This document shows positions 17,655 through 26,300 of a stretch of DNA of 64,000 nt, in pieces. Made by a program: the position numbers and the translations under genes. The stretch is from positions 110,285 to 174,284 of the forward strand of contig CBDALO010000087.1 in assembly GCA_965196985.1 (NCBI GenBank), written 5' to 3'. This DNA comes from 2-12-FULL-35-23 sp965196985. GTDB lineage: Bacteria; Pseudomonadota; Gammaproteobacteria; UBA12402. Below the pieces are notes generated by a model that worked only from the letters and a program-made list of their open reading frames with translations, was not told the DNA's origin and ran no database searches. How positions within the stretch are numbered: the first letter of the stretch is position 1; each line of letters opens with the position of its first letter.

Positions 17655-18365
17655 TTACTGTTCTTTATCACCAGCCAACTGAGTTTTAAGTGCAGCTAAC
17701 TCATCTTCAACTGCACCTTGTTTACGTACATCATCAAGCTCTTTGGTTACTTTGTCGCGCGAGTCAAGCGGATCATTGAATACGCCTTCTTCGGTCAGCT
17801 GGTCAACAGCTTCAGAGCGAGCTTGCATTTGTTCGGTTTTGTCTTTGGCGCGCTGCATAGCCTGGCCAACGCCACCAAAGGCTTTGCTTGCACCCGCAAG
17901 TGATTCATTAACCTGAGTTTGGGCTTTGGCTGCTGTGTAAGAAGCTTTAGCAATTTCTTTTTCATCACGGAACTTATCTAGACGGTCTTGAAACTTTTGT
18001 TCAGTTACTTTGAGTTTTTCAACTTGCTCACTGATATGTGTTAATGAAGCTTGTAGTTCAGCTAGTCGCTGTTTGTCATCTTGTTTTTTGCCTAAGGCAG
18101 CACGAGCCAAATCTTCTTTGCCAAGTTTTAACGCGGCAGCAGCTTCTTCATCTCGTTGCGCTATGTCCTTTTGTACTTCGGCGACTTTGCTTTCTAAGCG
18201 TTTTTGCTCAGTGACAACGTCAGCTAAGTGAGCTTTTACCTCTTGTAAGCCATCGAGCATTTTTTCGTAGCTTAGGTCTAAGGTTTCGTTAGGGTTTTCA
18301 GCTTTATCAAGCAGCGTGTTAATTTTTGCTTGAGTGATTTCCAAGGCGCGATTAAAAATTCCCAT
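17655..18365 (-). CDS. pspA: PspA/IM30 family protein
   Basis: Membrane-associated stress protein of 236 aa. MGIFNRALEITQAKINTLLDKAENPNETLDLSYEKML is the usual PspA N-terminal amphipathic helix and first core helix, followed by long continuous coiled coil (about 25-190) and an acidic tail. PspA/IM30 proteins form ESCRT-III-like assemblies that protect the inner membrane. The start at 18365 has AGGAGAG upstream. It is the last gene of a minus-strand operon, 10 nt after a double-YbjQ gene. No PspF/PspB/PspC genes are visible, so regulation is not of the E. coli type in this window. Confidence 0.92.
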   Translation of the reverse strand: MGIFNRALEITQAKINTLLDKAENPNETLDLSYEKMLDGLQEVKAHLADVVTEQKRLESKVAEVQKDIAQRDEEAAAALKLGKEDLARAALGKKQDDKQRLAELQASLTHISEQVEKLKVTEQKFQDRLDKFRDEKEIAKASYTAAKAQTQVNESLAGASKAFGGVGQAMQRAKDKTEQMQARSEAVDQLTEEGVFNDPLDSRDKVTKELDDVRKQGAVEDELAALKTQLAGDKEQ

Positions 18366-18375
18366 GATTACTCTC

Positions 18376-19203
18376 CTATCTTAATCTGTCATTTAATATC
18401 ATTACCATGTCTGGCGTTTCAATATGGTGCTCAGCACTGATAGGTATTACAGCTGTCCCAACAGTGAAAAACTCAATTACATTGGATGACCAACCATAAG
18501 AGCCCTCCCTTACTTTAACCCCAACCACGCCATCAGCACCGGCTTCATGAGCATCTTTTTGCATGCGGCCCATAGCAAGTTCACGAGCGTCATATAAGGC
18601 TTGAGTGTAATTGGATAGCTCAATGTTTTTGCCCATATTTGCCATGGCTTCCATCATGCCTTGGTGGGCAATGTGATAGACACAAGTTCCCATAGCCAGG
18701 AACAAAGGACGATAACCTGCTTTTAACAAGGTCCAGAAATCTTGACCAGTAAGGTCAGAGCTAAAAGGGCGATCGTCTTTATTCTTAAATTTTAAGCTAG
18801 GGTCTCGTGCGACTACCGCTGTACCAATGGCAATAAACTCAGCAACGTCTGGCCCCCATTCGTAGCGATTGATTCTTAGTTTTACACCAACTACACCGTC
18901 AGCGCCTAAAGCATGAGCTTCTTCGTCCATGCGTTTGATTGCTAGCTCGCGGGCTTCATAAAGTGCTTGAGTGAGCACATCCATTTCCATGTTTTCTTTC
19001 CAGCGTCCTCGCTGGAAACCAATGTGATAAACCGAGCTACCCATTACCAGGCCAACTGGCTCAAAGCCGGATTCACGCACCAGTAAATATTCATTAACTG
19101 ACAAATCAGAGGTAAAAACTCCTTCTTGGTTGCCTTGCTCACGCATACCTTTTAGTCGTTCTAAAGCATGTTCTGGTAAGCCTTCAGTGGTCATTTCAGT
19201 CAT
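18376..19203 (-). CDS. tandem YbjQ/UPF0145 (heavy-metal-binding-domain type) protein B
   Basis: Protein of 275 aa made of two YbjQ-like domains, about 20-130 and 150-265. Each domain has a VMGSSVYHIGFQ or AMGTCVYHIAHQ strand, a LTQALYEARELA / YTQALYDARELA helix and the conserved GADGVVGVKLR / GADGVVGVKVR segment, which defines the family. YbjQ proteins are usually single-domain and their role is not established. The start at 19203 has AAGGAGA. Gaps of 11 and 10 nt to its neighbours indicate one operon with pspA. Confidence 0.85.
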   Translation of the reverse strand: MTEMTTEGLPEHALERLKGMREQGNQEGVFTSDLSVNEYLLVRESGFEPVGLVMGSSVYHIGFQRGRWKENMEMDVLTQALYEARELAIKRMDEEAHALGADGVVGVKLRINRYEWGPDVAEFIAIGTAVVARDPSLKFKNKDDRPFSSDLTGQDFWTLLKAGYRPLFLAMGTCVYHIAHQGMMEAMANMGKNIELSNYTQALYDARELAMGRMQKDAHEAGADGVVGVKVREGSYGWSSNVIEFFTVGTAVIPISAEHHIETPDMVMILNDRLR

Positions 19204-19214
19204 CTTTTTTCTCC

Positions 19215-20084
19215 TTATCGGTTAAGCGCAACAGCTAGTTTAAATTCTGGAAACTCAGGGTTGGGTAGTGAATCAACCACAGTCCCTACAGCAATAAACT
19301 CCAACATGTAATCGAGTTGCTCGTCATTGTCGTTGCTACGAGGAATTTGATTAACTCGGAAATTTAATTGTTCAGCTAGTGTGCCATGCCCACCGTGACG
19401 TTTTGCATCTTGAGCTAGGTGTCGCATAGCAAGTTGCCGAGCATGGTACGAGGCTTGAGTGTAGTCTTTGAACTCTTGAGTTCTAAAACTGTTTTTACGG
19501 TATTGAAATAATCCGCCGTATTGATAGTAAATACCTATTCCTAACGCTAAGCCAACTGGCATGCTGCCGCTTTCGACTAGTTTGACAAACTCGGGAACTG
19601 AGCAACTAGTTAAAATAGGCTTGGCAGGTTTTTCAACACCTTCTAAAGTGATGGCTGTACCAGTAAAGGTGTACTCAACCTCATGTGCCTTAATGCCAGT
19701 ATAAGGCATGCGGTTTTTCATTTTTATACCAACTACTGCATGAGCGCCGAGCAACTCAGCTTCTTCTTGTAAGCGTTTTATCGCCAGTTCACAACTGGAA
19801 TAAAGCGCGCTTTCTACTTGTTGTAGCTCACCTGAGGCGCTAAAGGCTTGGTAAAATGTCTCAGAAAAACCAAAGTGGTAATAAGACGTGCCCATAACCA
19901 AGCGTAGTGGTTTGACTTTGTATTTTTGTAAAAGTAACCAGTCACTAACTGATAGTGCACTGGTCCAAGGTAGTTGACCGGCTTTTTCAGCGGCGATATT
20001 TTGTTTTACAATTTCGGGTAGCTGACCATTAGCAATATCTTGGCGTTGTGGTGTTGGTGTGCCTTGAACAGCGCTATTTGCCAT
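19215..20084 (-). CDS. tandem YbjQ/UPF0145-like protein A
   Basis: Protein of 289 aa with two YbjQ-like domains. Domain 1 has VMGTSYYHFGFS, SALYSSCELAIKRL and GAHAVVGIKMK; domain 2 has ALGIGIYYQYGG, YTQASYHARQLAMRHL and GGHGTLAEQL, so the second glycine-rich motif is degenerate. The ATG at 20084 follows AAGGGG. An IS1111-type element ends about 13 nt upstream of the start and separates it from two further genes that probably belonged to the same operon, so transcription now must come from the IS or read through it. Confidence 0.82.
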   Translation of the reverse strand: MANSAVQGTPTPQRQDIANGQLPEIVKQNIAAEKAGQLPWTSALSVSDWLLLQKYKVKPLRLVMGTSYYHFGFSETFYQAFSASGELQQVESALYSSCELAIKRLQEEAELLGAHAVVGIKMKNRMPYTGIKAHEVEYTFTGTAITLEGVEKPAKPILTSCSVPEFVKLVESGSMPVGLALGIGIYYQYGGLFQYRKNSFRTQEFKDYTQASYHARQLAMRHLAQDAKRHGGHGTLAEQLNFRVNQIPRSNDNDEQLDYMLEFIAVGTVVDSLPNPEFPEFKLAVALNR

Positions 20085-20110
20085 TAAAGCCCCTTATATG
20101 GACTCGCCCC

Positions 20111-20373
20111 GTATTGTAAAGATTATTTTCTGACAACAAAGGTAGAAGAGATGCGCTCATATATCCGACATCTGAAGTAGATGACGGTTTGATGCATCAT
20201 CTCTTCGTGCCTTGATGGAACTACGCATGTTTGTGCCTCATCATTGCTTCGACTCAACTACCTATTACAGGCTGTTAGCCTAGGGGCTTTCAGGCTCTCA
20301 AACATTGGTCTTACCCACTTGTCATCATTTAATACTCTTTGCAATTCTCCTGACTTTTAAACTCAATTAACTA
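20111..20373 (-). ncRNA. candidate bridge (seek) RNA region of the IS1111-type element
   Basis: This 263-nt non-coding stretch between the transposase stop and the element end is where IS1111 elements encode their target-guiding RNA. It contains a perfect 9-bp inverted repeat GAAGAGATG / CATCTCTTC (20145-20153 and 20198-20206). Position and structure are seen; the RNA itself is inferred from family knowledge. Confidence 0.5.
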
Positions 20374-21393
20374 CTAAGCAGCACGTCGATACTCGTCACC
20401 GCTTTTCAACATGGCTAGAATTATTCTAGCATTTTTATTAGCGACAGCAACACTAGCCTTATTACTGCCACGCTCACATTTAATACGCTTAACCCATACA
20501 CTTCTTGGGTCATCTTTTTTCCCGCATCTGGTTACTACAGACCTACCGCCATGGATAAGCAGGGTGCGTAGGTATTTATCACCTCGTTTGCTAATCCCTC
20601 CCAAATACTCCCTATTACCACTTGAATGTTGTCGAGGCACCAAACCTAGGTAAGCAGAAAGATGCCTACCATTTTTAAACTCACTCCCATTACCTACCTG
20701 AGCAACAACAGCGACTGCAGTTATTGGCCCCACACCTTCTATTTCCTGAATCCGCTGGCAACTTTCATTATTCTTAGCAATGCTATTAATTTCGAGTTCG
20801 TAAACATCAATGTTCTCATCCAGAACTAATAAGGTTTCGTATTGCCTCTGAATGTAGGCTTTCATACGATCAGTCAAACCATTGTCATTTGCACGATCAA
20901 AAATTGATGGTAGCTCGGCCCTTAATTTATAAATACTTTTTGCAATGACAATACCGTTCTCTGCTAGAAGACCTCTCAACTGATTACATAGCTTAGTTCG
21001 AGCTTCTACTTGACCTTCACGTATACGTAACAAGCTTTGCATGTCTTGCTGTTCAACTGTTTTCGGTGTTACAAAATTCATAGTCGGCCGTTGAGCCGCT
21101 TCAGCTATTGCACGGGCATCTTGCTCATCATTCTTATTCCCTTTTACATAAGGTTTAACGTATTGGGGTGAAATTAATTTAACCTCATAATTACGCTGCA
21201 TCAATTCACGCGCCCAATAATTGGCACTGCCACAGGCTTCCATCGCTATTACTTTAGGTGAGAGCTTATTAATCACTTCTAACAATTTGGCGCGTGTAAC
21301 TTTTTTCTCCTTTAAAATAGCACCCTGCTGATTAACACCACATAGTTGAAAAACATTTTTTGCAATATCAATGGCTAGCAAGTTAATATCCAT
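20374..21393 (-). CDS. IS110-family transposase
   Basis: Transposase of 339 aa. The N-terminal DEDD/RuvC-like domain is visible as LLAIDIAKNVFQL, VIAMEACGSANYWA and GNKNDEQDARAIAEAA. The C-terminal Transposase_20 domain contains IEGVGPITAVAVVAQVG, HLSAYLGLVPRQHSSGNREYLGGISKRGD (the usual serine lies in this region) and LLIHGGRSV. Start at 21393 with AAGGAG upstream. Intact. Confidence 0.93.
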   Translation of the reverse strand: MDINLLAIDIAKNVFQLCGVNQQGAILKEKKVTRAKLLEVINKLSPKVIAMEACGSANYWARELMQRNYEVKLISPQYVKPYVKGNKNDEQDARAIAEAAQRPTMNFVTPKTVEQQDMQSLLRIREGQVEARTKLCNQLRGLLAENGIVIAKSIYKLRAELPSIFDRANDNGLTDRMKAYIQRQYETLLVLDENIDVYELEINSIAKNNESCQRIQEIEGVGPITAVAVVAQVGNGSEFKNGRHLSAYLGLVPRQHSSGNREYLGGISKRGDKYLRTLLIHGGRSVVTRCGKKDDPRSVWVKRIKCERGSNKASVAVANKNARIILAMLKSGDEYRRAA

Positions 21394-21464
21394 AGTGGAC
21401 TCCTTCGCTTTAGTTAAATTTAATAGCTTACGCTATTTAGCACCTAGATGCTGAGAACCATTTT

Positions 21465-21602
21465 TTAGAATGGTTCAAAGTGGAGCGAGTCCATTCCATT
21501 ATTGCGGATTTTCGCTTGGATAAATAAACGGCGTCCGACAAAGCGCCAAAGGAAATAAAGGACAGCAATAATTGGAACTAGATGAGAAAAGATAGAGTCC
21601 AT
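21465..21602 (-). CDS. small single-span membrane protein, C-terminus replaced by IS sequence
   Basis: ORF of 45 aa too short for routine ORF calls. It begins MDSIFSHLVPIIAVLYFLWR (one membrane span, about residues 7-22) and continues FVGRRLFIQAKIRNNG before it enters the IS1111-type element and stops at HFEPF. AAGGT lies 11 nt before the ATG. If the IS is removed the frame would run into IRGFNGK and a stop overlapping the start of the downstream YbjQ gene, which suggests a translationally coupled small operon member. Confidence 0.6.
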   Translation of the reverse strand: MDSIFSHLVPIIAVLYFLWRFVGRRLFIQAKIRNNGMDSLHFEPF

Positions 21603-21616
21603 TGCGTTTTGTACCT

Positions 21617-22006
21617 TTAAGAAAATAAAAATTTTTCTATTGCTTCACGAGAGCTGCCATGTTGCTTTGCATGAGCTTCAATTGCCTTGGAGAGCTTATG
21701 CAGCCAGTCATCAAAGCTAACTTCTTGACTGCTTAAGCGAATGCCGCCGCTTAGCTTGCCAATGAGTGCTTGAATGCCATTGTTTTTAGCAAAGTTTAAT
21801 AAGTATTCAGCGTCTTTGAATTTCACACTAATTTGTCGAACTGGATGCTGCTTGCTAAAGAGCTTAAACCAGCGATTGATTGTCACCATGCCTGGCAAGG
21901 AGTGCTCTAGACGAGTTGCCAAGCCTTCAATGAATGCTTTTTGATCAGTGATGTCACGTCGCCATTGAGCAGCAGCTAGGTCAAAGTTAATTTCTTGATC
22001 AGTCAT
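21617..22006 (-). CDS. conserved hypothetical protein, head of the PspA/YbjQ operon
   Basis: Protein of 129 aa from ATG 22006 (MTDQEINFDLAAAQWRRDIT). A longer frame to 22120 exists, but its first 38 residues look non-coding. It is helical, with GIRLSSQEVSFDDWLHKLSKAIE near the C-terminus and no membrane span or catalytic motif. It lies 14 nt upstream of the small membrane-protein ORF and in line with the YbjQ and PspA genes. I do not recognise the family; membership in the stress operon is inferred from spacing and orientation. Confidence 0.7.
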   Translation of the reverse strand: MTDQEINFDLAAAQWRRDITDQKAFIEGLATRLEHSLPGMVTINRWFKLFSKQHPVRQISVKFKDAEYLLNFAKNNGIQALIGKLSGGIRLSSQEVSFDDWLHKLSKAIEAHAKQHGSSREAIEKFLFS

Positions 22007-22142
22007 AACTATGATTATTCTTTGTAGAAAGAGCAGGATTGTTGCATACCCAAGAACTGCTCGCAATAAAAACCACACTGCTGTGTGTAAATGGGTATTT
22101 TTCCGCAGCGTTGTATGCACTGTTCTTTAATGCTGCAAATTT

Positions 22143-22280
22143 TCAATCCAGGCTATGCGCTAACGAATTCCAATAGTCAGCAAGCCCTGAGACAGTAATT
22201 GCTTCACCCAATGAATAGCTGTTGCTACCTGGATGAATAACAAACAAGTGATCAAGTTCAAGGTCATTATGGCTCGCTAC
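22143..22280 (-). pseudogene. fragment resembling the C-terminus of a DUF4143-type ATPase
   Basis: Minus-strand reading gives NDLELDHLFVIHPGSNSYSL then GEAITVSGLADYWNSL, ending at TGA 22143-22145. The pattern LxxLFVIxPG...YxLxExIxVxxL is typical of the end of AAA_14/DUF4143 proteins. The frame closes at a TAA just upstream, so only the tail remains. The rest of 22007-22532 holds a GCGAAGCGTAGCGAGC palindrome (about 22272-22287) and no convincing gene. Confidence 0.35.
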
Positions 22281-22532
22281 GCTTCGCTCTACTTACGTAA
22301 AAGCAACACGCAAATCAGCAAGACAAAGTGTGAAAAAGGATTTATGCAACAAAGCGCTTTAGAAAAGGAGGCATTGACCCACTTGACCCCCGCGGCCACC
22401 AGTGCGAAAGTAAGCCTTTGATTTTGCAACAAAAACTAGGGTGTAAATTTGTCAGAGAAGTATTACGATAAGGGCTATTATTTGTAGTATATCTCTGATA
22501 AGATTAGTTAAATTTTAACCAGGATTAAGAGT

Positions 22533-23363
22533 ATGGCTATAACAAATATTATCGCGATTGCTCAAGTTAAACCTATTAAGGTCAATGAAGGTGCGCCCTT
22601 TCATTCAGTTAATCTTGCCACTTATATTGAAAATCCTGACCAACAACCAATTGGTTATCAGGCTAGTTTGGTTGATGGGGGTGAGTTGCCAGCTTGGTTG
22701 AGTTTTTCTGAGCAGGGTGTGCTTAAAGGTCGCCCACCTAAAGGTGCTGCACAACAAGGATCTTATTTAATAAAAGTCTTGGCTATTGCTGAAAGCAATA
22801 AGCTCGAGTTCCCAATCGAAATTAAAGTCTATGTGCCTAAGACTGCTGACGAGATTGCAGCAGAACGTAAGGCTGTTTGGGAAGAGCTTGCCAAGCAAGG
22901 CGTACTGCCACCTAATTGGCAGGAGGTTATCGAGCGTCCTATTACCGCTAAAGACATCTATTACTTACTAGCGCGTTATGCGAGCTTTACGTTATGGAAT
23001 GCCGATGACAGGCGCTTGGCAGACAACGGTAAGTTAGTGACTATCCCTGAGCAAAGCGAAAAGTTTAATGTCTATGACTTCGACGTTTGTTTAGTGACAA
23101 CACCTAAGGACCTTTACGATTCTAATCGAACCTTAGGTGATGCATTGCAAACGGCCAAGGCGATGGTCAAGTCAGCCCATACAAAAAAATGGAACGTTGA
23201 GTTCGGTGGCTTTGACCGTATGGCAGATGCTGCCTGGTACGAAGCTTACGATTTAAATCAAGCAAGCACCAATAATCATAACATGGAGGTGCGTAACTAC
23301 GAGCCTGCTGAAATTACGGCGATGACCGCTAAACAGCAGACTAGTAAACCCAGCAATAACTAA
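22533..23363 (+). CDS. protein with N-terminal cadherin/Ig-like (He_PIG-type) domain, unknown C-terminal domain
   Basis: Protein of 276 aa with no signal peptide. Residues about 12-105 look like a putative-Ig/dystroglycan-type cadherin fold: a NEGAPFHSVNLATYI strand, LVDGGELPAWLSFSEQGVLKG, then GSYLIKVLAI. Residues about 115-250 form a second unknown domain (YYLLARYASFTLW, YDFDVCLVTTPKD, WNVEFGGFDRMADAAWY). The C-terminus is polar (TAKQQTSKPSNN). The start has CAGGA nearby. It ends 19 nt before the 3449-aa gene in the same direction, so the two are probably co-transcribed. A secreted or host-interacting function is a guess from domain type. Confidence 0.75.
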   Translation: MAITNIIAIAQVKPIKVNEGAPFHSVNLATYIENPDQQPIGYQASLVDGGELPAWLSFSEQGVLKGRPPKGAAQQGSYLIKVLAIAESNKLEFPIEIKVYVPKTADEIAAERKAVWEELAKQGVLPPNWQEVIERPITAKDIYYLLARYASFTLWNADDRRLADNGKLVTIPEQSEKFNVYDFDVCLVTTPKDLYDSNRTLGDALQTAKAMVKSAHTKKWNVEFGGFDRMADAAWYEAYDLNQASTNNHNMEVRNYEPAEITAMTAKQQTSKPSNN

Positions 23364-23382
23364 TAATAACAAGGGGTAGACT

Positions 23383-26300
23383 ATGCCAGTGTTACCACCG
23401 GGGCATCCGGCTTACGAGCGATTACAAGAGCAAGTGGAAGAGTTTGAGAGGTGCAAGCAAGCACTTCTTGACCAGATCGCTGGCTTGCGAGTTCAAGGTG
23501 CTCCTACAGGTGTAAAAGAAACGCTGCGGGAGCAAGTAGAAGCGTTTAGCCAATTAGCCGATCTTTTCTTAACAGCCGATGGTTGTCGGCAACTTAATCA
23601 AGCGATTAATGGTCGAGCTACTATCGACTCGGCGCATCGTGTGCGGAGTGAGAGAGATATTGGGCTTTTTGACCATCCACTTTCAGATTTTAAAACACAA
23701 CTACAACAAGCTTTACGAGAGGGCTATCCAGTAACTGAGCGACAACAAGAGCGAATGTCGTTGTTGGGTGCAGAGGGTGACGCGATTGTTGATGGTATTT
23801 CTGCACAGGGTGTTAGTGCTGGTGAAGCAATCCAGGGTGCTTTTACTGCGCTACAAGAACAAGCCTTGCAAGTTGTACGAACTCAATATCAAATCATGGG
23901 CCTGCCACCAGGTGATGGGCAAGTAGCCAAAGCAAGAGAGGTTCAGGCTAAGCTTTTAACGCCAGGGTTGAAACGCTTGCAGCACTCACCTGCCTGGGGC
24001 AAGGTGCCTGGCCTACGTGTTAATCATGCTTTGCCTGATGTTGGTTTTGAAGGTGTGGGTCGAGAGGAGCTGCATTCCTATGTTGAATTGACGCGTTATC
24101 GATTAACGTTAGGTCGAGAGAACCTAGCTGCTTACTTTGCTTACTTAACTAAGCGTTTAAGTTGGCGTCAACGCCGTAATGCAGAAGCAATGAGTCAAGC
24201 TATCTTAGCGGCTGTGGATGCTCAGCTAGAGGAGCTTGATCGGGTGCTTGTTAATGGTGAAGTAGTGGACTTTCGCTTTGATCAAGCTAATACAATAAGA
24301 GATGCATTTGTAGAGCTTCGAACAATATGCTTAAGTGCTTGGCAAGACAGAGGTGCCAAGGCTATTCCACCGACAGGAATAGCTGATGTAGACGCAGCAT
24401 TTTATGCTATGCGTGATGACCTTCGTGATACGGCTGCAGCTATTGTTGCTGCGCAGCAGCGTTATCAGGAGGGAACAGATGAAGAGGCCGCTGCAGTTTT
24501 GGAAGGGCGAGATGATGCTGCCCTGTTGCCAGGGACACCGACCCATTCTGACGGTTTTCAGCCAGCACGCTTCATCGGAGAGCCGCCTTCGCCACCACCA
24601 TTACCACCGTCACCAATTCCTGAAGCGGAAAGAATTAACCAGTTAGCGAGTGAGCTTGATGGCTTGATTCAACGATTGAATACTGAGCTTGATTCAACAG
24701 AAAGTGTGGCATTAAGAGTATTAAATATTGAGTTAGACGATTCTTATTTAAGCCAGATTGAGCCTGACTTACATAGTAGGAAAATGATGCATTTGCAGGT
24801 TAGGATTGCTTTGCGAAAGCTTCGAGTCCTTGAGCGTGGGTTGAGTATTAGAAGAGGTTCAGCTGAGTTAGATCAGGAAATACGAGACAAGGTTCAAATT
24901 CTCAGAGAGGAATTAGTTGCGTATCAAGAAAGACATCAATTCGCTGTTGGTATTGAACGTCTAGCTAAGGACTTGCAGGGTTGGGCCGAGGTAGAACACT
25001 TACAGCAGTTTTTACCCGATCGTTTTGGTTTGCCATTAGCGACTCAAGAGCTGCCTGCTTTGTACGATTTATCTGGCGGTGAACTTTGCCCGTTAATTGG
25101 TGTGTTACCCGCTTTTGATCCAGCAATCCCTTTCTCTCGTTTAGATAACCTATATCAACGTATTTGGTATGCGCAGGTTAAATTAGAACAATTTTTAATG
25201 GCAATAGGTGTGCCTGGAGAGGCTGTTGCTGATGATGGTTTAAGAAAAGAATTTGTTGAAACAGTCTTGCCGGCATTTAATAAAGTGCTTGATAAGCGTG
25301 CTTGTCATGAAACAAAGTTAAACTTACTGCAAGCAAAGCAAGCACTAGATGAAGTGAATATTGAGGAGTTGTTGGGGAGTTATTCCCAATTCCAGGCTGA
25401 TTTTTTTGAACAGCAGCAAGAAGCAATAAAAGCTTATTTTATGGGTTTGGCTGGCGAGATAGGCATTGCTTCGCGTGAGCAAGTGGGTTTTGCCGAGGCC
25501 CGCTATCAAGACTGCAAACAAGCCTTGCTTGGCTTGCAGGTCGAGCAAGGTAGAGCGATTGAGCGGGGTGTTACTGATCAAGAAAGGTTCTTGCTCGGAT
25601 TTACGCCTTACAGTCAAGCAGATGGAGTTGATTTAGTGGCGCCTTATCGGCTAATGGCGCCTTATGATGCTTCATTGCAAGCGATTGCAGATGGAGTTAG
25701 CGAGATAGAGGGCTATCAGGTTGATGAAGTTCAGCAGCTGTTAGGGCAGGTACCATTAACTACTTCGCCTGTAGAGGTGAGAGTGGGCGGTTGGGAAGCT
25801 TTACAAGCTGCTTATGCTCAAATGGGTTTGAGTAAGCAGTATCTTTCTGAGTGCTTACGTGTTGCACGGGAGCAAGGATTTGGATCTCCTGCTGATTTAG
25901 AAAGTTTGCAAGCAGCGGCAGGGCAGCTTTTTGAAGAGATAGATCAGTGTACAGCAGCACTTGGAAGTCTAGAGCAGGCGCGATATTTATTAGACTATCT
26001 AGCAGAGCCTGCCGAGGTTGATGGTGAGCGACGATTGCGAACGGTTAGCATAGGTGGTCGTGAAATCGAGGTGGATCTTTGTAACCCAGCGACAGTAACA
26101 GCAGCGCTAAATTTAATTCTTACTGAAATACATGGTCAACTTGGTGCTGTGGCGAGGCTACACCAAGAGTTTCGCCAAACAGTAGCGAGCTACTGTCCAC
26201 TATATCGCAGAGACGGGGATGAAGATTCTATTGCGACTGTGGAGTCTGCTGTTTCTGACGAGGCTGCCGCAGGTTCCGCTGCCAGTGCAAGCTCTTTTGA

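Larger units (their letters stand above)
20097..21495 (-). mobile_element. IS110/IS1111-group element
   Basis: Inverted repeats ATGGACTCGCcCC (20098-20110) and, reversed, ATGGACTCGCtCC (21494-21482) lie close to the ends, as in the IS1111 group with subterminal repeats. The non-coding DNA is short upstream of the transposase (about 100 bp) and long downstream (about 265 bp), also the IS1111 arrangement. It is inserted in the 3' end of a small membrane-protein gene within the pspA operon, in the same orientation. Confidence 0.8.

Noticed and set aside
22233..22421. Plus-strand ORF of 62 aa
   Set aside because: It runs through a GCTCGCTACGCTTCGC palindrome and opposite the ATPase tail fragment; composition is not protein-like and there is no ribosome binding site.
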